DNA from: CAVVAY01 sp963746465
Lineage (GTDB): Bacteria; Actinomycetota; Actinomycetes; JACCUZ01
Assembly (NCBI GenBank): GCA_963746465.1
Contig: CAVVAY010000013.1
Span: 1 to 64,000, forward strand
Length of the DNA: 64,000 bases
Reading direction: 5' to 3'
Shown here piece by piece: positions 24,760-33,435 of the stretch. The notes beneath the pieces are model-generated. The model saw only the letters and a list, made by a program, of their open reading frames with translations. It was not told the origin of the DNA and made no database searches. How positions within the stretch are numbered: the stretch's first letter is position 1; the number at the start of each line of letters is the position of its first letter. The position numbers and the translations under genes are program-made.

Positions 24760-26291
24760 CGCTTGCTCCTTCCCTTCGTCATGTATCGCATGAGTGTTTC
24801 CTGGTCGGCAAGGTCGCGCGAGAAGTCGGCGGTGATCACGCCCTCGCTGAGGGTGTAGATGCGGTCGCACATGCCCAGCAGCTCCGGCAGCTCGGAGGAG
24901 ATCATCAGGACGCCACGGCCGCTGTCGGCGAGCCGGTTGATGATCTCGTAGATCTCGTACTTCGCGCCGACGTCGATGCCTCGGGTGGGCTCGTCGAGGA
25001 TCAGCACGTCCGGCTCGGTGAACATCCACTTCCCGAGGACGACCTTCTGCTGGTTGCCGCCGGAGAGCGTGTTGACGCTCTGCTCGATGGACCGGGCCTT
25101 GATGTTCATCTCCTTGCGGTACTTGTTGGCCGCCTTGATCTCGGCGTTCTCGTCGACCGTCAGGTTGCGCCGGATCTTGCGCAGGCCGGCCGACGTGATC
25201 GACACCTTGATGTTGTCGAGCAGGTTGAGCCCGAGGCTCTTGCGGTCTTCGGTGACGTAGGCGAGCCCGTTGTCGATGGCCTGCTGCACGTTCTTGAGCT
25301 TCAGCTCCTTGCCGTCCTTGCGTAGCTCGCCGGCGATCTTGCGGCCGTAGGACTGCCCGAACACGCTGCGTGCCAGCTCGGTGCGGCCGGCGCCCATCAG
25401 GCCGGCCAGCCCGACGATCTCGCCGCGGTGGATGGTCAGGGCAGCACGGTCGATGACCAGCCGGTTGCTGTCGTCGGGGTGCTGGACGGTCCAGTCCTCG
25501 ATCTCGAGGAGGACGTCGCCCACCGACGGGGTGCGCGGCGGGAAGCGGTGGTCGAGGTCGCGTCCGACCATCCCCTTGATGATGCGGTCCTCGTTGATGC
25601 CGTCGGCCTTGACGTCCAGCGTCTCGATCGCGCGACCGTCCCGGATGATCGTGATCGAGTCGGAGATCTGCTCGATCTCGTTGAGCTTGTGCGAGATCAT
25701 GATGCAGGTGATGCCCTTGCTGCGCAGGCCGCTGAGCAGGTCAAGCAGGTGCCGCGAGTCCTCGTCGTTCAGAGCGGCGGTGGGCTCGTCCAGGATCAGC
25801 AGCTTCACCTCCTTGGCGAGGGCCTTCGCGATCTCGACGAGCTGCTGCTTGCCGATGCCGATGCTCTTGATCTGAGCGCTCGGGTTCTCGCGGAGACCGA
25901 CCCGCGCCAGCAGCTCGGTCGCCCGCCGGGTGGCGGCGAGCCAGTCGATGACGCCCTTGCTGGCCTGCTCGTTGCCGAGGAACAGGTTCTCGGTGATGCT
26001 CAGCTCCGGCACCAGGGCGAGCTCCTGGTGGATGATCGCGATCCCGGCGTCCTCGCTCTCGCGGATGCCCTTGAACTGGCACTCCTCGCCGTCGAAGAAG
26101 ATCTGCCCGTCGTAGGTCCCGTGCGGGTAGATGCCCGAGAGCACCTTCATCAGGGTCGACTTGCCGGCACCGTTCTCGCCGCACACGGCGTGGATCTCGC
26201 CGCGACGGACCTCGAGGTTGACGTCGGAGAGCGCCTTGACGCCGGGGAACTCCTTGGTGATCGACCTCATCGAGAGAATCGTGTCCGCCAT
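24756..26291 (-). CDS. Sugar ABC transporter ATPase, GguA/XylG-like
   Basis: Cytoplasmic ATPase of 511 residues with two fused nucleotide-binding domains, as in CUT2 importers. The first has Walker A GENGAGKST and Walker B LLILDEPTAALN. The second has the degenerate P-loop GLMGAGRTE, which is normal for the family, with LSGGNQQKV and LILDEPTRGID intact. It energises uptake through the downstream permease with the binding protein encoded upstream. ATG 26291 has AAGGGTG 6 bp before it; a GTG at 26297 is the alternative. A stem-loop lies between this gene and the binding-protein gene. Confidence 0.9.
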   Translation of the reverse strand: MADTILSMRSITKEFPGVKALSDVNLEVRRGEIHAVCGENGAGKSTLMKVLSGIYPHGTYDGQIFFDGEECQFKGIRESEDAGIAIIHQELALVPELSITENLFLGNEQASKGVIDWLAATRRATELLARVGLRENPSAQIKSIGIGKQQLVEIAKALAKEVKLLILDEPTAALNDEDSRHLLDLLSGLRSKGITCIMISHKLNEIEQISDSITIIRDGRAIETLDVKADGINEDRIIKGMVGRDLDHRFPPRTPSVGDVLLEIEDWTVQHPDDSNRLVIDRAALTIHRGEIVGLAGLMGAGRTELARSVFGQSYGRKIAGELRKDGKELKLKNVQQAIDNGLAYVTEDRKSLGLNLLDNIKVSITSAGLRKIRRNLTVDENAEIKAANKYRKEMNIKARSIEQSVNTLSGGNQQKVVLGKWMFTEPDVLILDEPTRGIDVGAKYEIYEIINRLADSGRGVLMISSELPELLGMCDRIYTLSEGVITADFSRDLADQETLMRYMTKGRSKR

Positions 26292-26336
26292 GTGCACACC
26301 CTTGTCGCTGGAGCTGCCGGGGCTACGCCTGCCCGT

Positions 26337-26376
26337 CCGTGGCCCGGTGCCATGCTGGCACGGGACCGGGCCACGG
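26337..26376 (-). promoter_or_regulatory. Intercistronic stem-loop between binding-protein and ATPase genes
   Basis: Inverted repeat with 12-bp arms (CCGTGGCCCGGT and complement) around a 16-nt loop that itself holds GCCA/TGGC. It lies in the 114-bp gap between the binding-protein stop and the ATPase start. A second small hairpin (8-bp arms, 26400-26420) spans the binding-protein stop codon. Such structures commonly give higher levels of binding-protein mRNA than of the distal transporter mRNA; that role is inferred here. Confidence 0.55.
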
Positions 26377-26405
26377 AGGGGTTCTTCCTGTGGTGAGGCG
26401 AAGAG

Positions 26406-27500
26406 CTAGCTGAGCTCTTCCTCGGTGTAGTAGTTGGCGTCCAGCAGGACCTGCTTGACGTTCTCCTTGTTCACCGAGACCGGGTCGAGCAGGAAGGTCG
26501 GGACCACCTTGACGCCGTTGTCGTAGGACTTGGTGTCGTTGACCTCCACCTTCTTGTCCTCAGCGATCTCCTGGATCATCTTGACCGTGGCCTTGGCCAG
26601 CTCACGGGTGTCCTTGAACACCGAGGAGTACTGCTCGCCGGCGAGGATCGACTTGACCGACTCGATCTCCGCGTCCTGGCCGGTGATGACCGGCAGCTTC
26701 TTCTCGCCGCTGCCGTAGCCGCTGCCCTTGAGGGCCGCGATGATGCCGCGGGACAGGCCGTCGTAGGGTGCGAGCACGCCGTTGACGTCCTTGTTCGAGT
26801 ACGACTTGGTGAGCAGGTTCTCCATCCGCTTCTTGGCGACGGCCGCGTCCCAGCGCAGGGTGGCGACGGTCTTGAAGTCGGTCTCCCCGGACGGGATGAC
26901 GATGTCACCGGAGTCGATCAGCGGCTGGAGGACCTCCATCGCACCGTTGAAGAAGAACGTGGCGTTGTTGTCGTCCGGCGAGCCGGCGAACAGCTCGACG
27001 TTCCACGGCTTCGGCACGCCGCTGGCCTCGAGGCCCTCGACGAGGGAGTTGGCCTGCAGCTCGCCGACCTTGAGGTTGTCGAAGGTCGTGTAGTAGTCGA
27101 CGGCCTCGGTGCTGCGGAGCAGGCGGTCGTAGGCGATGACCGGGATGCCGTCCGCCTTGGCCTCCTTCAGCACGCCGGCGAGCGCCGTGCCGTCGATGGA
27201 GGCGACGACCAGAACCTGGTTGCCACGGGTCACCATGTCGTTGACCTGGGTGACCTGGGTCGGGATGTCGTCGTTGGCGTACTGGAGGTTGACCTTGTAG
27301 CCGGCCTTCTCCAGCTCGGCCTTGATGTAGTCGCCGTCCTTGATCCACCGCTGGGAGGTCTTGGTCGGCATGGCGACGCCGATGGTGCCCTTCTCCTTGA
27401 GGTTGCCACCGTCACCTGTCGATGTGTCGTCCGAACGGCCGCAGCCGCTCATCGCGAGCACCATGGCGCTGGCGGCTGCCAGTGCGAGGATCTTCCGCAT
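26406..27500 (-). CDS. Sugar-binding lipoprotein, ChvE/XylF-like
   Basis: Extracytoplasmic substrate-binding protein of 364 residues for the CUT2 transporter. The N-terminus is a lipoprotein signal with lipobox LAMSGCGR, Cys near residue 20. The mature protein begins GTIGVAMPTKTSQRWIKDG and contains NDDIPTQVTQVNDMV and VLAPYDGLSRGIIAAL, typical of the ChvE multiple-sugar binding proteins. It probably binds L-arabinose, given the linked araA/araB/araD, although ChvE relatives also bind xylose, glucose or galactose. It is fourth in the operon, 91 bp after araA. The ribosome-binding site is GGAGAAG. Confidence 0.9.
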   Translation of the reverse strand: MRKILALAAASAMVLAMSGCGRSDDTSTGDGGNLKEKGTIGVAMPTKTSQRWIKDGDYIKAELEKAGYKVNLQYANDDIPTQVTQVNDMVTRGNQVLVVASIDGTALAGVLKEAKADGIPVIAYDRLLRSTEAVDYYTTFDNLKVGELQANSLVEGLEASGVPKPWNVELFAGSPDDNNATFFFNGAMEVLQPLIDSGDIVIPSGETDFKTVATLRWDAAVAKKRMENLLTKSYSNKDVNGVLAPYDGLSRGIIAALKGSGYGSGEKKLPVITGQDAEIESVKSILAGEQYSSVFKDTRELAKATVKMIQEIAEDKKVEVNDTKSYDNGVKVVPTFLLDPVSVNKENVKQVLLDANYYTEEELS

Positions 27501-27591
27501 TCACTTCTCCTGTCGGGTGTTCAACGGGCCACAGGGGTGGACCGCAGTCGGATTCTTGCGGTGGTGCTCGGTGCGATGCATTCCGGGCACC

Positions 27592-29097
27592 TCACAGTCG
27601 TTGCGCTAGCCGGTGGTACGTCTGATTCCACCGCACCTCCTTCGCGAACGAGCGGACGTCGGTGTCGCCGTCGATGACGAGCAGCTCGGTGCGAGCCATC
27701 TCGGCGAAGTCTGCGAGTGCCTCGCGACCGACGGCCGCACTCAGCACGGTGTGGTGCGGTCCGCCGGCGAGCAGCCACGACTCGGCCGACGTGGTGAGGC
27801 TGGGCCGGGGCTTCCACACGGCCCGGGCGACCGGGAGGTTCGGCAGCGGCTCGTCCGGCTCGACGACGTCGACCTCGTTGGCGGTGAGCCGCAGCCGTCC
27901 GCCCAGGTCGGCCAGCCCCACGACCACGGCCGGACCGGGCGCGGCGGTGAAGACCATCCGGACCGGGTCCTCGCGGTCGCCGATCGACAGCGGGTGGATC
28001 TCCACCGTCGGGGTGCCGGCCGCGATGCTCGGGCACACCTCGAGCATGTGCGCGCCGAGGATCTTCGGCTCCCCAGGACCCCAGTGGTAGGTGTAGTCCT
28101 CCATGAAGGACGTCCCGCCGTCACGACCGGCGGCGATCACCTTGAGGATGCGCAGCAGCGCCGAGGTCTTCCAGTCCCCCTCGCCACCGAAGCCGTAGCC
28201 GTCGGCCATCAGCCGCTGCACGGCGAGACCGGGCAGCTGGCGCAGCCCGCCGAGGTCCTCGAAGTTGGTGGTGAACGCGGTGAAACCGCCGGCCTCGAGG
28301 AACTGCCGCAGCCCCAGCTCGATGCGACCCGCGTAGCGCAGCGACTCATGGCGGTCGCCGCCGGGCCGCAGCTCCGGAGCCACGCTGTAGCTGTCGTCGT
28401 ACTCGGCCACCAGCTTGTCGACGTCGGCGTCGGTGGTGTCCTCGACGGCGGCCACCAGCGCGTTGACGCCGTAGGCGTTCACCGACACACCCAGCTGGGC
28501 CTGCGCCCCGACCTTGTCGCCGTCGGTCACCGCGACGTCGCGCATGTTGTCGCCGAACCGGGCCATCTTCAGCGACCGGGACGCCTGCCATCCGGAGGCC
28601 GCCCGCGCCCAGTCGGACACCCGCTCGGCCACCCCGGGGTCGCTCGCGTGGCCGGCGACGGTCTTGCGGACGACGCCGAGCCGGGACTGCACGTAGCCGA
28701 ACTCGCGGTCGCCGTGCGCCGCCTGGTTGAGGTTCATGAAGTCCATGTCCAGCTCGGCCCAGGGCAGCGACCGGTTGGCCTGCGTGTGCAGGTGCAGCAG
28801 CGGCTTGCCGAGCGCCTCGAGCCCGGCGATCCAGGCCTTGGCCGGCGAGAAGGTGTGCATCCAGGCGATCACGCCGACGACCGCGTCGTCGCCGGTGGCG
28901 TCGAGGCAGGCGCGGCGGATGCCGTCGGAGCTCGTGAGCACCGGCTTCCAGACGATCCGCGGGGTGGCGCGCAGCCCGGCTGCGAGGGTCTCGCAGACCT
29001 CGCGCGACTGCCGCGCGACCTGGTCGAGGACGTCGTCGCCGTACAGCGCCTGGCTGCCGGTGAGGAACCAGATCTCGAACTCGGTGTCGGTGCTCAC
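27592..29097 (-). CDS. araA: L-arabinose isomerase
   Basis: Converts L-arabinose to L-ribulose, the first catabolic step, in the cytoplasm. The 501-residue length is standard. Characteristic blocks are EIWFLTGSQALYG at the N-terminus, WMHTFSPAKAWI, LHLHTQANRSLPW, and the metal/active-site region FTTNFEDLGG, MADGYGFGGEGDWKTSALLRI and TSFMEDYTYH. The start is GTG 29097, overlapping the araD stop by 4 bp (GTGA), so the pair is translationally coupled. It is followed by the sugar transporter genes. Confidence 0.95.
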   Translation of the reverse strand: MSTDTEFEIWFLTGSQALYGDDVLDQVARQSREVCETLAAGLRATPRIVWKPVLTSSDGIRRACLDATGDDAVVGVIAWMHTFSPAKAWIAGLEALGKPLLHLHTQANRSLPWAELDMDFMNLNQAAHGDREFGYVQSRLGVVRKTVAGHASDPGVAERVSDWARAASGWQASRSLKMARFGDNMRDVAVTDGDKVGAQAQLGVSVNAYGVNALVAAVEDTTDADVDKLVAEYDDSYSVAPELRPGGDRHESLRYAGRIELGLRQFLEAGGFTAFTTNFEDLGGLRQLPGLAVQRLMADGYGFGGEGDWKTSALLRILKVIAAGRDGGTSFMEDYTYHWGPGEPKILGAHMLEVCPSIAAGTPTVEIHPLSIGDREDPVRMVFTAAPGPAVVVGLADLGGRLRLTANEVDVVEPDEPLPNLPVARAVWKPRPSLTTSAESWLLAGGPHHTVLSAAVGREALADFAEMARTELLVIDGDTDVRSFAKEVRWNQTYHRLAQRL

Positions 29098-29813
29098 GGT
29101 GCCTGCTCCGTCCCCTGCGTCGGGCCGGGCTGGCCGTAGGCGTTCTGGTAGCGGTCGTACAGCCGGTCGACGTCGGCCTGCGCGATGGGCAACGGCGCGC
29201 CGAGCTGACGGGCCACGTGCACGGTCCGCGCGACGTCCTCGCACATCACCGCGGCCTTGACCGCGTCGCGCGGGCTGGCGCCGATGGTGAAGACGCCGTG
29301 GTTCTGCATGAGCACCGCCGGCGACCGGTGTCCGCGCAGCGTGCCGACGATGCCCTGCCCGATCGAGTCGTCGCCGATGAGGGCGAACGGGCCGACGGGG
29401 ATCTCGCCGCCGAACTCGTCGGCCATCGCCGTCAGCACGCAGGGCACCGGCTCGCCGCGAGCCGCCCAGGCCGAGGCGTAGGTCGAGTGGGTGTGCACGA
29501 CACCGCCGACCTCGGGCATCTCGCGGTAGACATAGGCGTGCGCCGCGGTGTCGCTGGACGGCTTCAGGTCGCCCTCGAGCACGGCGCCGTCGAGGTCGCA
29601 GAGGATCATCGACTCGGCGGTGAGGTCCGGGTAGTCGACGCCGCTGGGCTTGATGACCATCAGGTCGTGGTGGGGCACCCGACCGGACACGTTGCCCGCC
29701 GTCCAGGCCACCAGGCCGTACGCCGTGAGCTGGGCGTGCAGCGCCGCGACGGTCTCACGGACCGCCGCCACCGCCTCGTCCCTGGCCAGACCGACGTCGA
29801 GGTGGGCCGTCAT
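29094..29813 (-). CDS. araD: L-ribulose-5-phosphate 4-epimerase
   Basis: Class II aldolase-fold zinc enzyme of 239 residues that converts L-ribulose 5-phosphate to D-xylulose 5-phosphate. Visible motifs are TAGNVSGR, IKPSGVDY, the zinc ligands VHTHSTYASAWA and the later His in VLMQNHGVFTIG. It overlaps araB upstream (ATGA) and araA downstream (GTGA), so the three are coupled. The C-terminus is slightly extended (GQPGPTQGTEQAP). Confidence 0.93.
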   Translation of the reverse strand: MTAHLDVGLARDEAVAAVRETVAALHAQLTAYGLVAWTAGNVSGRVPHHDLMVIKPSGVDYPDLTAESMILCDLDGAVLEGDLKPSSDTAAHAYVYREMPEVGGVVHTHSTYASAWAARGEPVPCVLTAMADEFGGEIPVGPFALIGDDSIGQGIVGTLRGHRSPAVLMQNHGVFTIGASPRDAVKAAVMCEDVARTVHVARQLGAPLPIAQADVDRLYDRYQNAYGQPGPTQGTEQAP

Positions 29814-31492
29814 CGCGCGCTCGCCTCCCGCCGGATGTCGCGCAGCCGGTGCATGACGTCGTTTCCCCCGCGGCCGAACCAGTCGTGCAGCGTGCGGTAC
29901 TCGGCGTACAGCGCGTCGTAGGCCACGGCGCGGGTCTCGTCGGGGGTGTAGACCGCGACCTCCCGGCGACCCATCGCCCGGGCCGCTGCCCGCACGTCGG
30001 GGTAGGCGCCCGCGGCGACCGCGGCGTGCAGCGCGGACCCGACTGCCGGACCCTGGCTCGAGCTCACGATGCTCAGCGGCAGCCGGGTCACGTCGCTGTA
30101 GGTCTGCATGAGCAGGGCGTTCTTCACCAGCCCGCCGGTGACCACCAGCTCGGTCACCGGCACGCCGCCGGCCTCGAAGGCCTCGACGATGGTGCGGGTC
30201 CCGAACGCGGTCGCCTCGAGCAGGGCGCGGTAGACGTCCTCCGGCCTGCTCGCCAGGGTGAGGCCGACGACGAGGCCGGAGAGCTCGTGGTCGACGAGCA
30301 CCGATCGGTTCCCGCTGTGCCAGTCCAGCGCCACCAGGCCGTGCTGCCCGACGGCCTGGGTCGCGGCCTTCTCGGTGAGCAGCTCGTGCACCCCGATGCC
30401 GCGGCCGGTGGCCTCCTCGACGTACGCCGGCGGCACGCACCGATCGACGAACCAGCCGAAGATGTCGCCGACCCCGCTCTGGCCGGCCTCGTACCCCCAG
30501 AGCCCGTCCACGATGCCGCCGTCGACGACCCCGCACATGCCCGGCACCTCGGCCAGGACGTCCGAGCTCATCACGTGGCAGGTGGAGGTGCCCATGATGG
30601 CGACCATCTGGCCCGGGTCGACGGCACCGGCCGCGGGTGCCGCGACGTGGGCGTCGACGTTGCCGACGCTGACCGCGATGCCCTCGGGCAGGCCGGTCCA
30701 GGCAGCGGCCCGGGCGGTGAGCGTCCCGGCGGCGTCGCCGAGGCGGCCGACCGGTGCCTGGACCTTGTCGCGGACGAAGCCGGCGAAGCCAGGGTTCAGC
30801 GCCGCGAGGTACTCCTCGGACGGGTAGGCGCCGTCCTGGTAGATCGCCTTGTAGCCGTTGGTGCAGGCGTTGCGGACGTAGGTCCCGGTGAGCTGCCAGA
30901 CGATCCAGTCGGCCGCCTCGACCCAGCGCTCGGTGCGGGCGTAGACCTCGGGGTCCTCCTCGAGCAGCTGCAGGCCCTTCGCGAACTCCCACTCCGAGGA
31001 GATCTTCCCGCCGTACCGCGCGATCCACGGTTCGCCGCGCTCGTGGGCCAGCGCGTTGATGCGGTCGGCGTGCGGCTGGGCGGCGTGGTGCTTCCACAGC
31101 TTGACGTAGGCGTGCGGACGGTCGGCGAGGTCGGGCAGCTCGCACAGCGGCGTGCCGTCGGCCAGGGTCGGCAGCACGGTGCACGCGGTGAAGTCGGTCC
31201 CGATGCCGATGACGTCGGTGGCCGGGACGCCGGCCGCGGCCAGCGCCTTGGGCACCGCCTGGCGGAGCACCTCCACGTAGTCGCCCGGCACCTGCAGCGC
31301 CCAGTCCGGCGGCAGCGGTGCTCCGGTGCTGGCGAGCTGGTGGTCCATCACCGCGTGCGGGTACTCGTGCACCGCCGACCCGAGCTCGGCCCCGTCGGCC
31401 ACCCGCACCACGACCGCCCGACCGGACAGCGTCCCGTAGTCGACGCCGACCACCACCGGCGAGCCGGTCGCGGTGGTCTGGGGAGCTGGCAC
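29810..31492 (-). CDS. araB: L-ribulokinase
   Basis: Carbohydrate kinase of the FGGY family, 560 residues, phosphorylating L-ribulose. The N-terminal phosphate-1 motif is VVGVDYGTLSGRAVVV. AraB-type blocks are GIGTDFTACTVLP, HAYVKLWKHHAAQP, RYGGKISSEWEFAKGLQ and the ATP-binding VVTGGLVKNALLMQTYSDV. It is the first gene of the operon, starting at GTG 31492 with GAGGAG about 10 bp before it, downstream of a promoter covered by two LacI-type operators. Confidence 0.94.
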   Translation of the reverse strand: MPAPQTTATGSPVVVGVDYGTLSGRAVVVRVADGAELGSAVHEYPHAVMDHQLASTGAPLPPDWALQVPGDYVEVLRQAVPKALAAAGVPATDVIGIGTDFTACTVLPTLADGTPLCELPDLADRPHAYVKLWKHHAAQPHADRINALAHERGEPWIARYGGKISSEWEFAKGLQLLEEDPEVYARTERWVEAADWIVWQLTGTYVRNACTNGYKAIYQDGAYPSEEYLAALNPGFAGFVRDKVQAPVGRLGDAAGTLTARAAAWTGLPEGIAVSVGNVDAHVAAPAAGAVDPGQMVAIMGTSTCHVMSSDVLAEVPGMCGVVDGGIVDGLWGYEAGQSGVGDIFGWFVDRCVPPAYVEEATGRGIGVHELLTEKAATQAVGQHGLVALDWHSGNRSVLVDHELSGLVVGLTLASRPEDVYRALLEATAFGTRTIVEAFEAGGVPVTELVVTGGLVKNALLMQTYSDVTRLPLSIVSSSQGPAVGSALHAAVAAGAYPDVRAAARAMGRREVAVYTPDETRAVAYDALYAEYRTLHDWFGRGGNDVMHRLRDIRREASAR

Positions 31493-31524
31493 GGGGTGGT
31501 GCTCCTCGCGGAAGGGGGTGGGGT

Positions 31525-31584
31525 ATGTGAGCGTTCACATCGCGGTGTTGCGGAATTGTTAACGCTCACAGCGGGCGCCGTCAA
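31525..31584 (-). promoter_or_regulatory. Promoter of the ara operon with two LacI-type operators
   Basis: On the minus strand, TTGACG (plus 31579-31584) and TAACAA (31556-31561) are separated by 17 bp, a good sigma70-type pair. Two matching operator sites flank the start point: O1 ATGTGAGCGTTCACAT (31525-31540), downstream of the expected transcription start, and O2 CTGTGAGCGTTAACAA (read on the minus strand, 31556-31571), overlapping the -10. The same motif lies before the LacI gene, so this repressor is the likely binder. Induction by arabinose or a derivative is inferred. Confidence 0.8.
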
Positions 31585-31654
31585 GGGCTGACCAGAACTT
31601 CTCGCCGACTCGCCCGAGACCGTGACCGCACCGTGACCTGGATGCGGTGCCGGA

Positions 31655-32692
31655 TCAGAGGCGGCGCGGGGGTGCGGTGCTCGCGCGCACGAGCAGCTCG
31701 GGCTCGATCGGCGACCGCGGCGCCGGCTGCTCGCCCGCGATCCGGGCGATCAGCGTCTCGATGCAGCGTCGGCCGACCTCGGCGAAGTCCTGCCGCAGCG
31801 TGGTCAGCGGGGGCAGGAAGTAGGCCGACTCCGGGATGTCGTCGAAGCCGACGACGCTGACGTCGCCGGGCACCGACAGGCCGGCCTCGCACAGGGCGCG
31901 GGCCAGGCCGAGTGCCATCTGGTCGTTGCCGACGAACACCGCCGTCACCTCGCCCCGGGACACCGGACCGACCAGCTCGCGCCCCGCGGCGAAGCCGGAC
32001 CGGGCCGACCAGTCGCCCAGCATCTCGGGCCGGACCTCCCGGCCGGCGGCGGTGAGCGCGGCCCGCCAGCCGCTGATCCGCGCCTCGGCCTCCAGCCAGC
32101 CGATCGGGCCGGCGACGTGCACGACCGTCTCGTGCCCGAGGTCCAGCAAGTGCCGCGTCGCGGCGATGCCGCCGCCCCGCTGGTCGACGACCACGCCGGA
32201 CTCGGCGTACAGGTCGGTGGCCTCCACCTCGACGAGCGGGACAGCGGTGGACACCCCGCGCAGGGCCTCGACGGCCGCCCGCAGCGGGGCGATGGCGACC
32301 AGGCCGTCGACGCCGGCCGCCATCAGGTGGTCGATCGCCTCGACCATGTGCTGGCGGTCGACCTGGCGCAGGCTGACGAAGTTGAGGAAGTAGCCCGCCG
32401 CGCGGGCAGCGCCCTCGATCGCGAACAGCGTGCTGGACGGGCCGAAGTTGGTGGTGTCGACGCTGACCACCCCGAGGGTCCTGGTGGAGCGGGTCACCAG
32501 CGCCCGGGCGGCGGTGTTGCGCCGGTAGCCGAGCTGGGCGATCGCGGTCTCGACCCGGGCCCGGGTGTCCGGGGTCACGCTCGGGTGCGCGTTGACCACC
32601 CGGGAGACGGTCTGGTGGGAGACCCCGGCGAGCCGCGCGACGTCGGCCATCACCGGCGCCCGCAACCGGTCCTGGGAGTCGCTGGTCGCCAT
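31655..32692 (-). CDS. LacI-family repressor of arabinose utilisation
   Basis: Transcriptional repressor of 345 residues. The N-terminal helix-turn-helix and hinge are clear (VMADVARLAGVSHQTVSRVVNAH), followed by a periplasmic-binding-protein-like ligand domain (TLGVVSVDTTNFGPSS, AVFVGNDQMALGLARAL, SVVGFDDIPESAYFLPPLTT). It lies just upstream of araBDA on the same strand; identical operators occur before araB and before this gene, so it probably represses both. The ligand is probably arabinose or an arabinose metabolite, inferred from context. The ATG at 32692 has no strong ribosome-binding site. Confidence 0.88.
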   Translation of the reverse strand: MATSDSQDRLRAPVMADVARLAGVSHQTVSRVVNAHPSVTPDTRARVETAIAQLGYRRNTAARALVTRSTRTLGVVSVDTTNFGPSSTLFAIEGAARAAGYFLNFVSLRQVDRQHMVEAIDHLMAAGVDGLVAIAPLRAAVEALRGVSTAVPLVEVEATDLYAESGVVVDQRGGGIAATRHLLDLGHETVVHVAGPIGWLEAEARISGWRAALTAAGREVRPEMLGDWSARSGFAAGRELVGPVSRGEVTAVFVGNDQMALGLARALCEAGLSVPGDVSVVGFDDIPESAYFLPPLTTLRQDFAEVGRRCIETLIARIAGEQPAPRSPIEPELLVRASTAPPRRL

Positions 32693-32712
32693 GCTGACTT
32701 GGGGCTCCGCTC

Positions 32713-32745
32713 TTGTGAACGCTCACATCCGGTCGCCGCATGCTA
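32713..32745 (-). promoter_or_regulatory. Autoregulatory operator and -10 of the LacI gene
   Basis: TTGTGAACGCTCACAT at 32713-32728 is a near-palindrome matching the two ara operators. On the minus strand TAGCAT (plus 32740-32745) is a plausible -10, which would place the operator just downstream of the transcription start. This suggests negative autoregulation. Confidence 0.7.
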
Positions 32746-32799
32746 GCGCCTCTGCCCGACCAGGTGTCCAGACCCGCCCGCTGACCTACCCTTCCGGAG

Positions 32800-33435
32800 G
32801 TGTACATCCCGAAGCACTTCGCGGCCCCGGACGACGACGCGGTGCGCGACCTGCTGCAGAACCACGGCGCGGCCGACCTGGTGACCTCGACCTCCCGCGG
32901 GCTGCTCGCGACCCTGCTGCCGTTCGTCTACGAGCCGGACGACGACGGCCCGGGTCGGCTGCTCGGGCACGTCGCGCGCAACAACGAGCAGTGGAGCGAG
33001 CCGGCCGTCGGGGAGGCGCTGGTCATCGTCCGCGGCCCGGACGCCTACGTGTCCCCCTCCTGGTACGCCACCAAGAGCGAGCACGGCCGGGTGGTCCCGA
33101 CCTGGAACTACGTGACCGCGCACGTCCACGGCCGGCTGGTCGTGCACGACGACGCGGCCTGGGTCGAGTCGCTGGTGCGCCGGCTCACCGAGAAGCACGA
33201 GTCGCACCAGCGGCAGCCGTGGTCGGTCGACGACGCACCGCCCGTCTTCGTCGCCGGTCAGCTCCGCGCCATCGTCGGCCTCGAGGTCGAGATCAGCCGG
33301 ATCGACGCCAAGTGGAAGCTGAGCCAGAACAGGTCGGCGGCCGATGTCGAGGGAGTCGTCGACGGCCTGTCCGGCGACCAGCAGGCCGCGGCGCGGGCCG
33401 TCGCCGCGCTGATGCGCGACGGCTCGTCCGGCTAG
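32800..33435 (+). CDS. FMN-binding PaiB-like protein
   Basis: A protein of 211 residues of the FMN-binding negative transcriptional regulator (PaiB) family with a split-barrel fold. It starts MYIPKHFA, as almost all members do, and contains ATLLPFVYEP, VARNNEQW, VSPSWYATK, VPTWNYVTAHVHG and the C-terminal KLSQNRS. Despite the family name, DNA binding is doubtful; flavin binding is likely. The start is GTG 32800, exactly 7 bp behind TACCCT (32787-32792), with no usable ribosome-binding site, so the mRNA is probably leaderless. It is divergent from the ara repressor. Confidence 0.87.
   Translation: MYIPKHFAAPDDDAVRDLLQNHGAADLVTSTSRGLLATLLPFVYEPDDDGPGRLLGHVARNNEQWSEPAVGEALVIVRGPDAYVSPSWYATKSEHGRVVPTWNYVTAHVHGRLVVHDDAAWVESLVRRLTEKHESHQRQPWSVDDAPPVFVAGQLRAIVGLEVEISRIDAKWKLSQNRSAADVEGVVDGLSGDQQAAARAVAALMRDGSSG

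Noticed and set aside
23368..27500. Xylose-specific XylFGH transporter
   Set aside because: ChvE/GguAB and XylFGH relatives are too close to separate by eye, and no xylose isomerase or xylulokinase is present, whereas araBDA is in the same operon.
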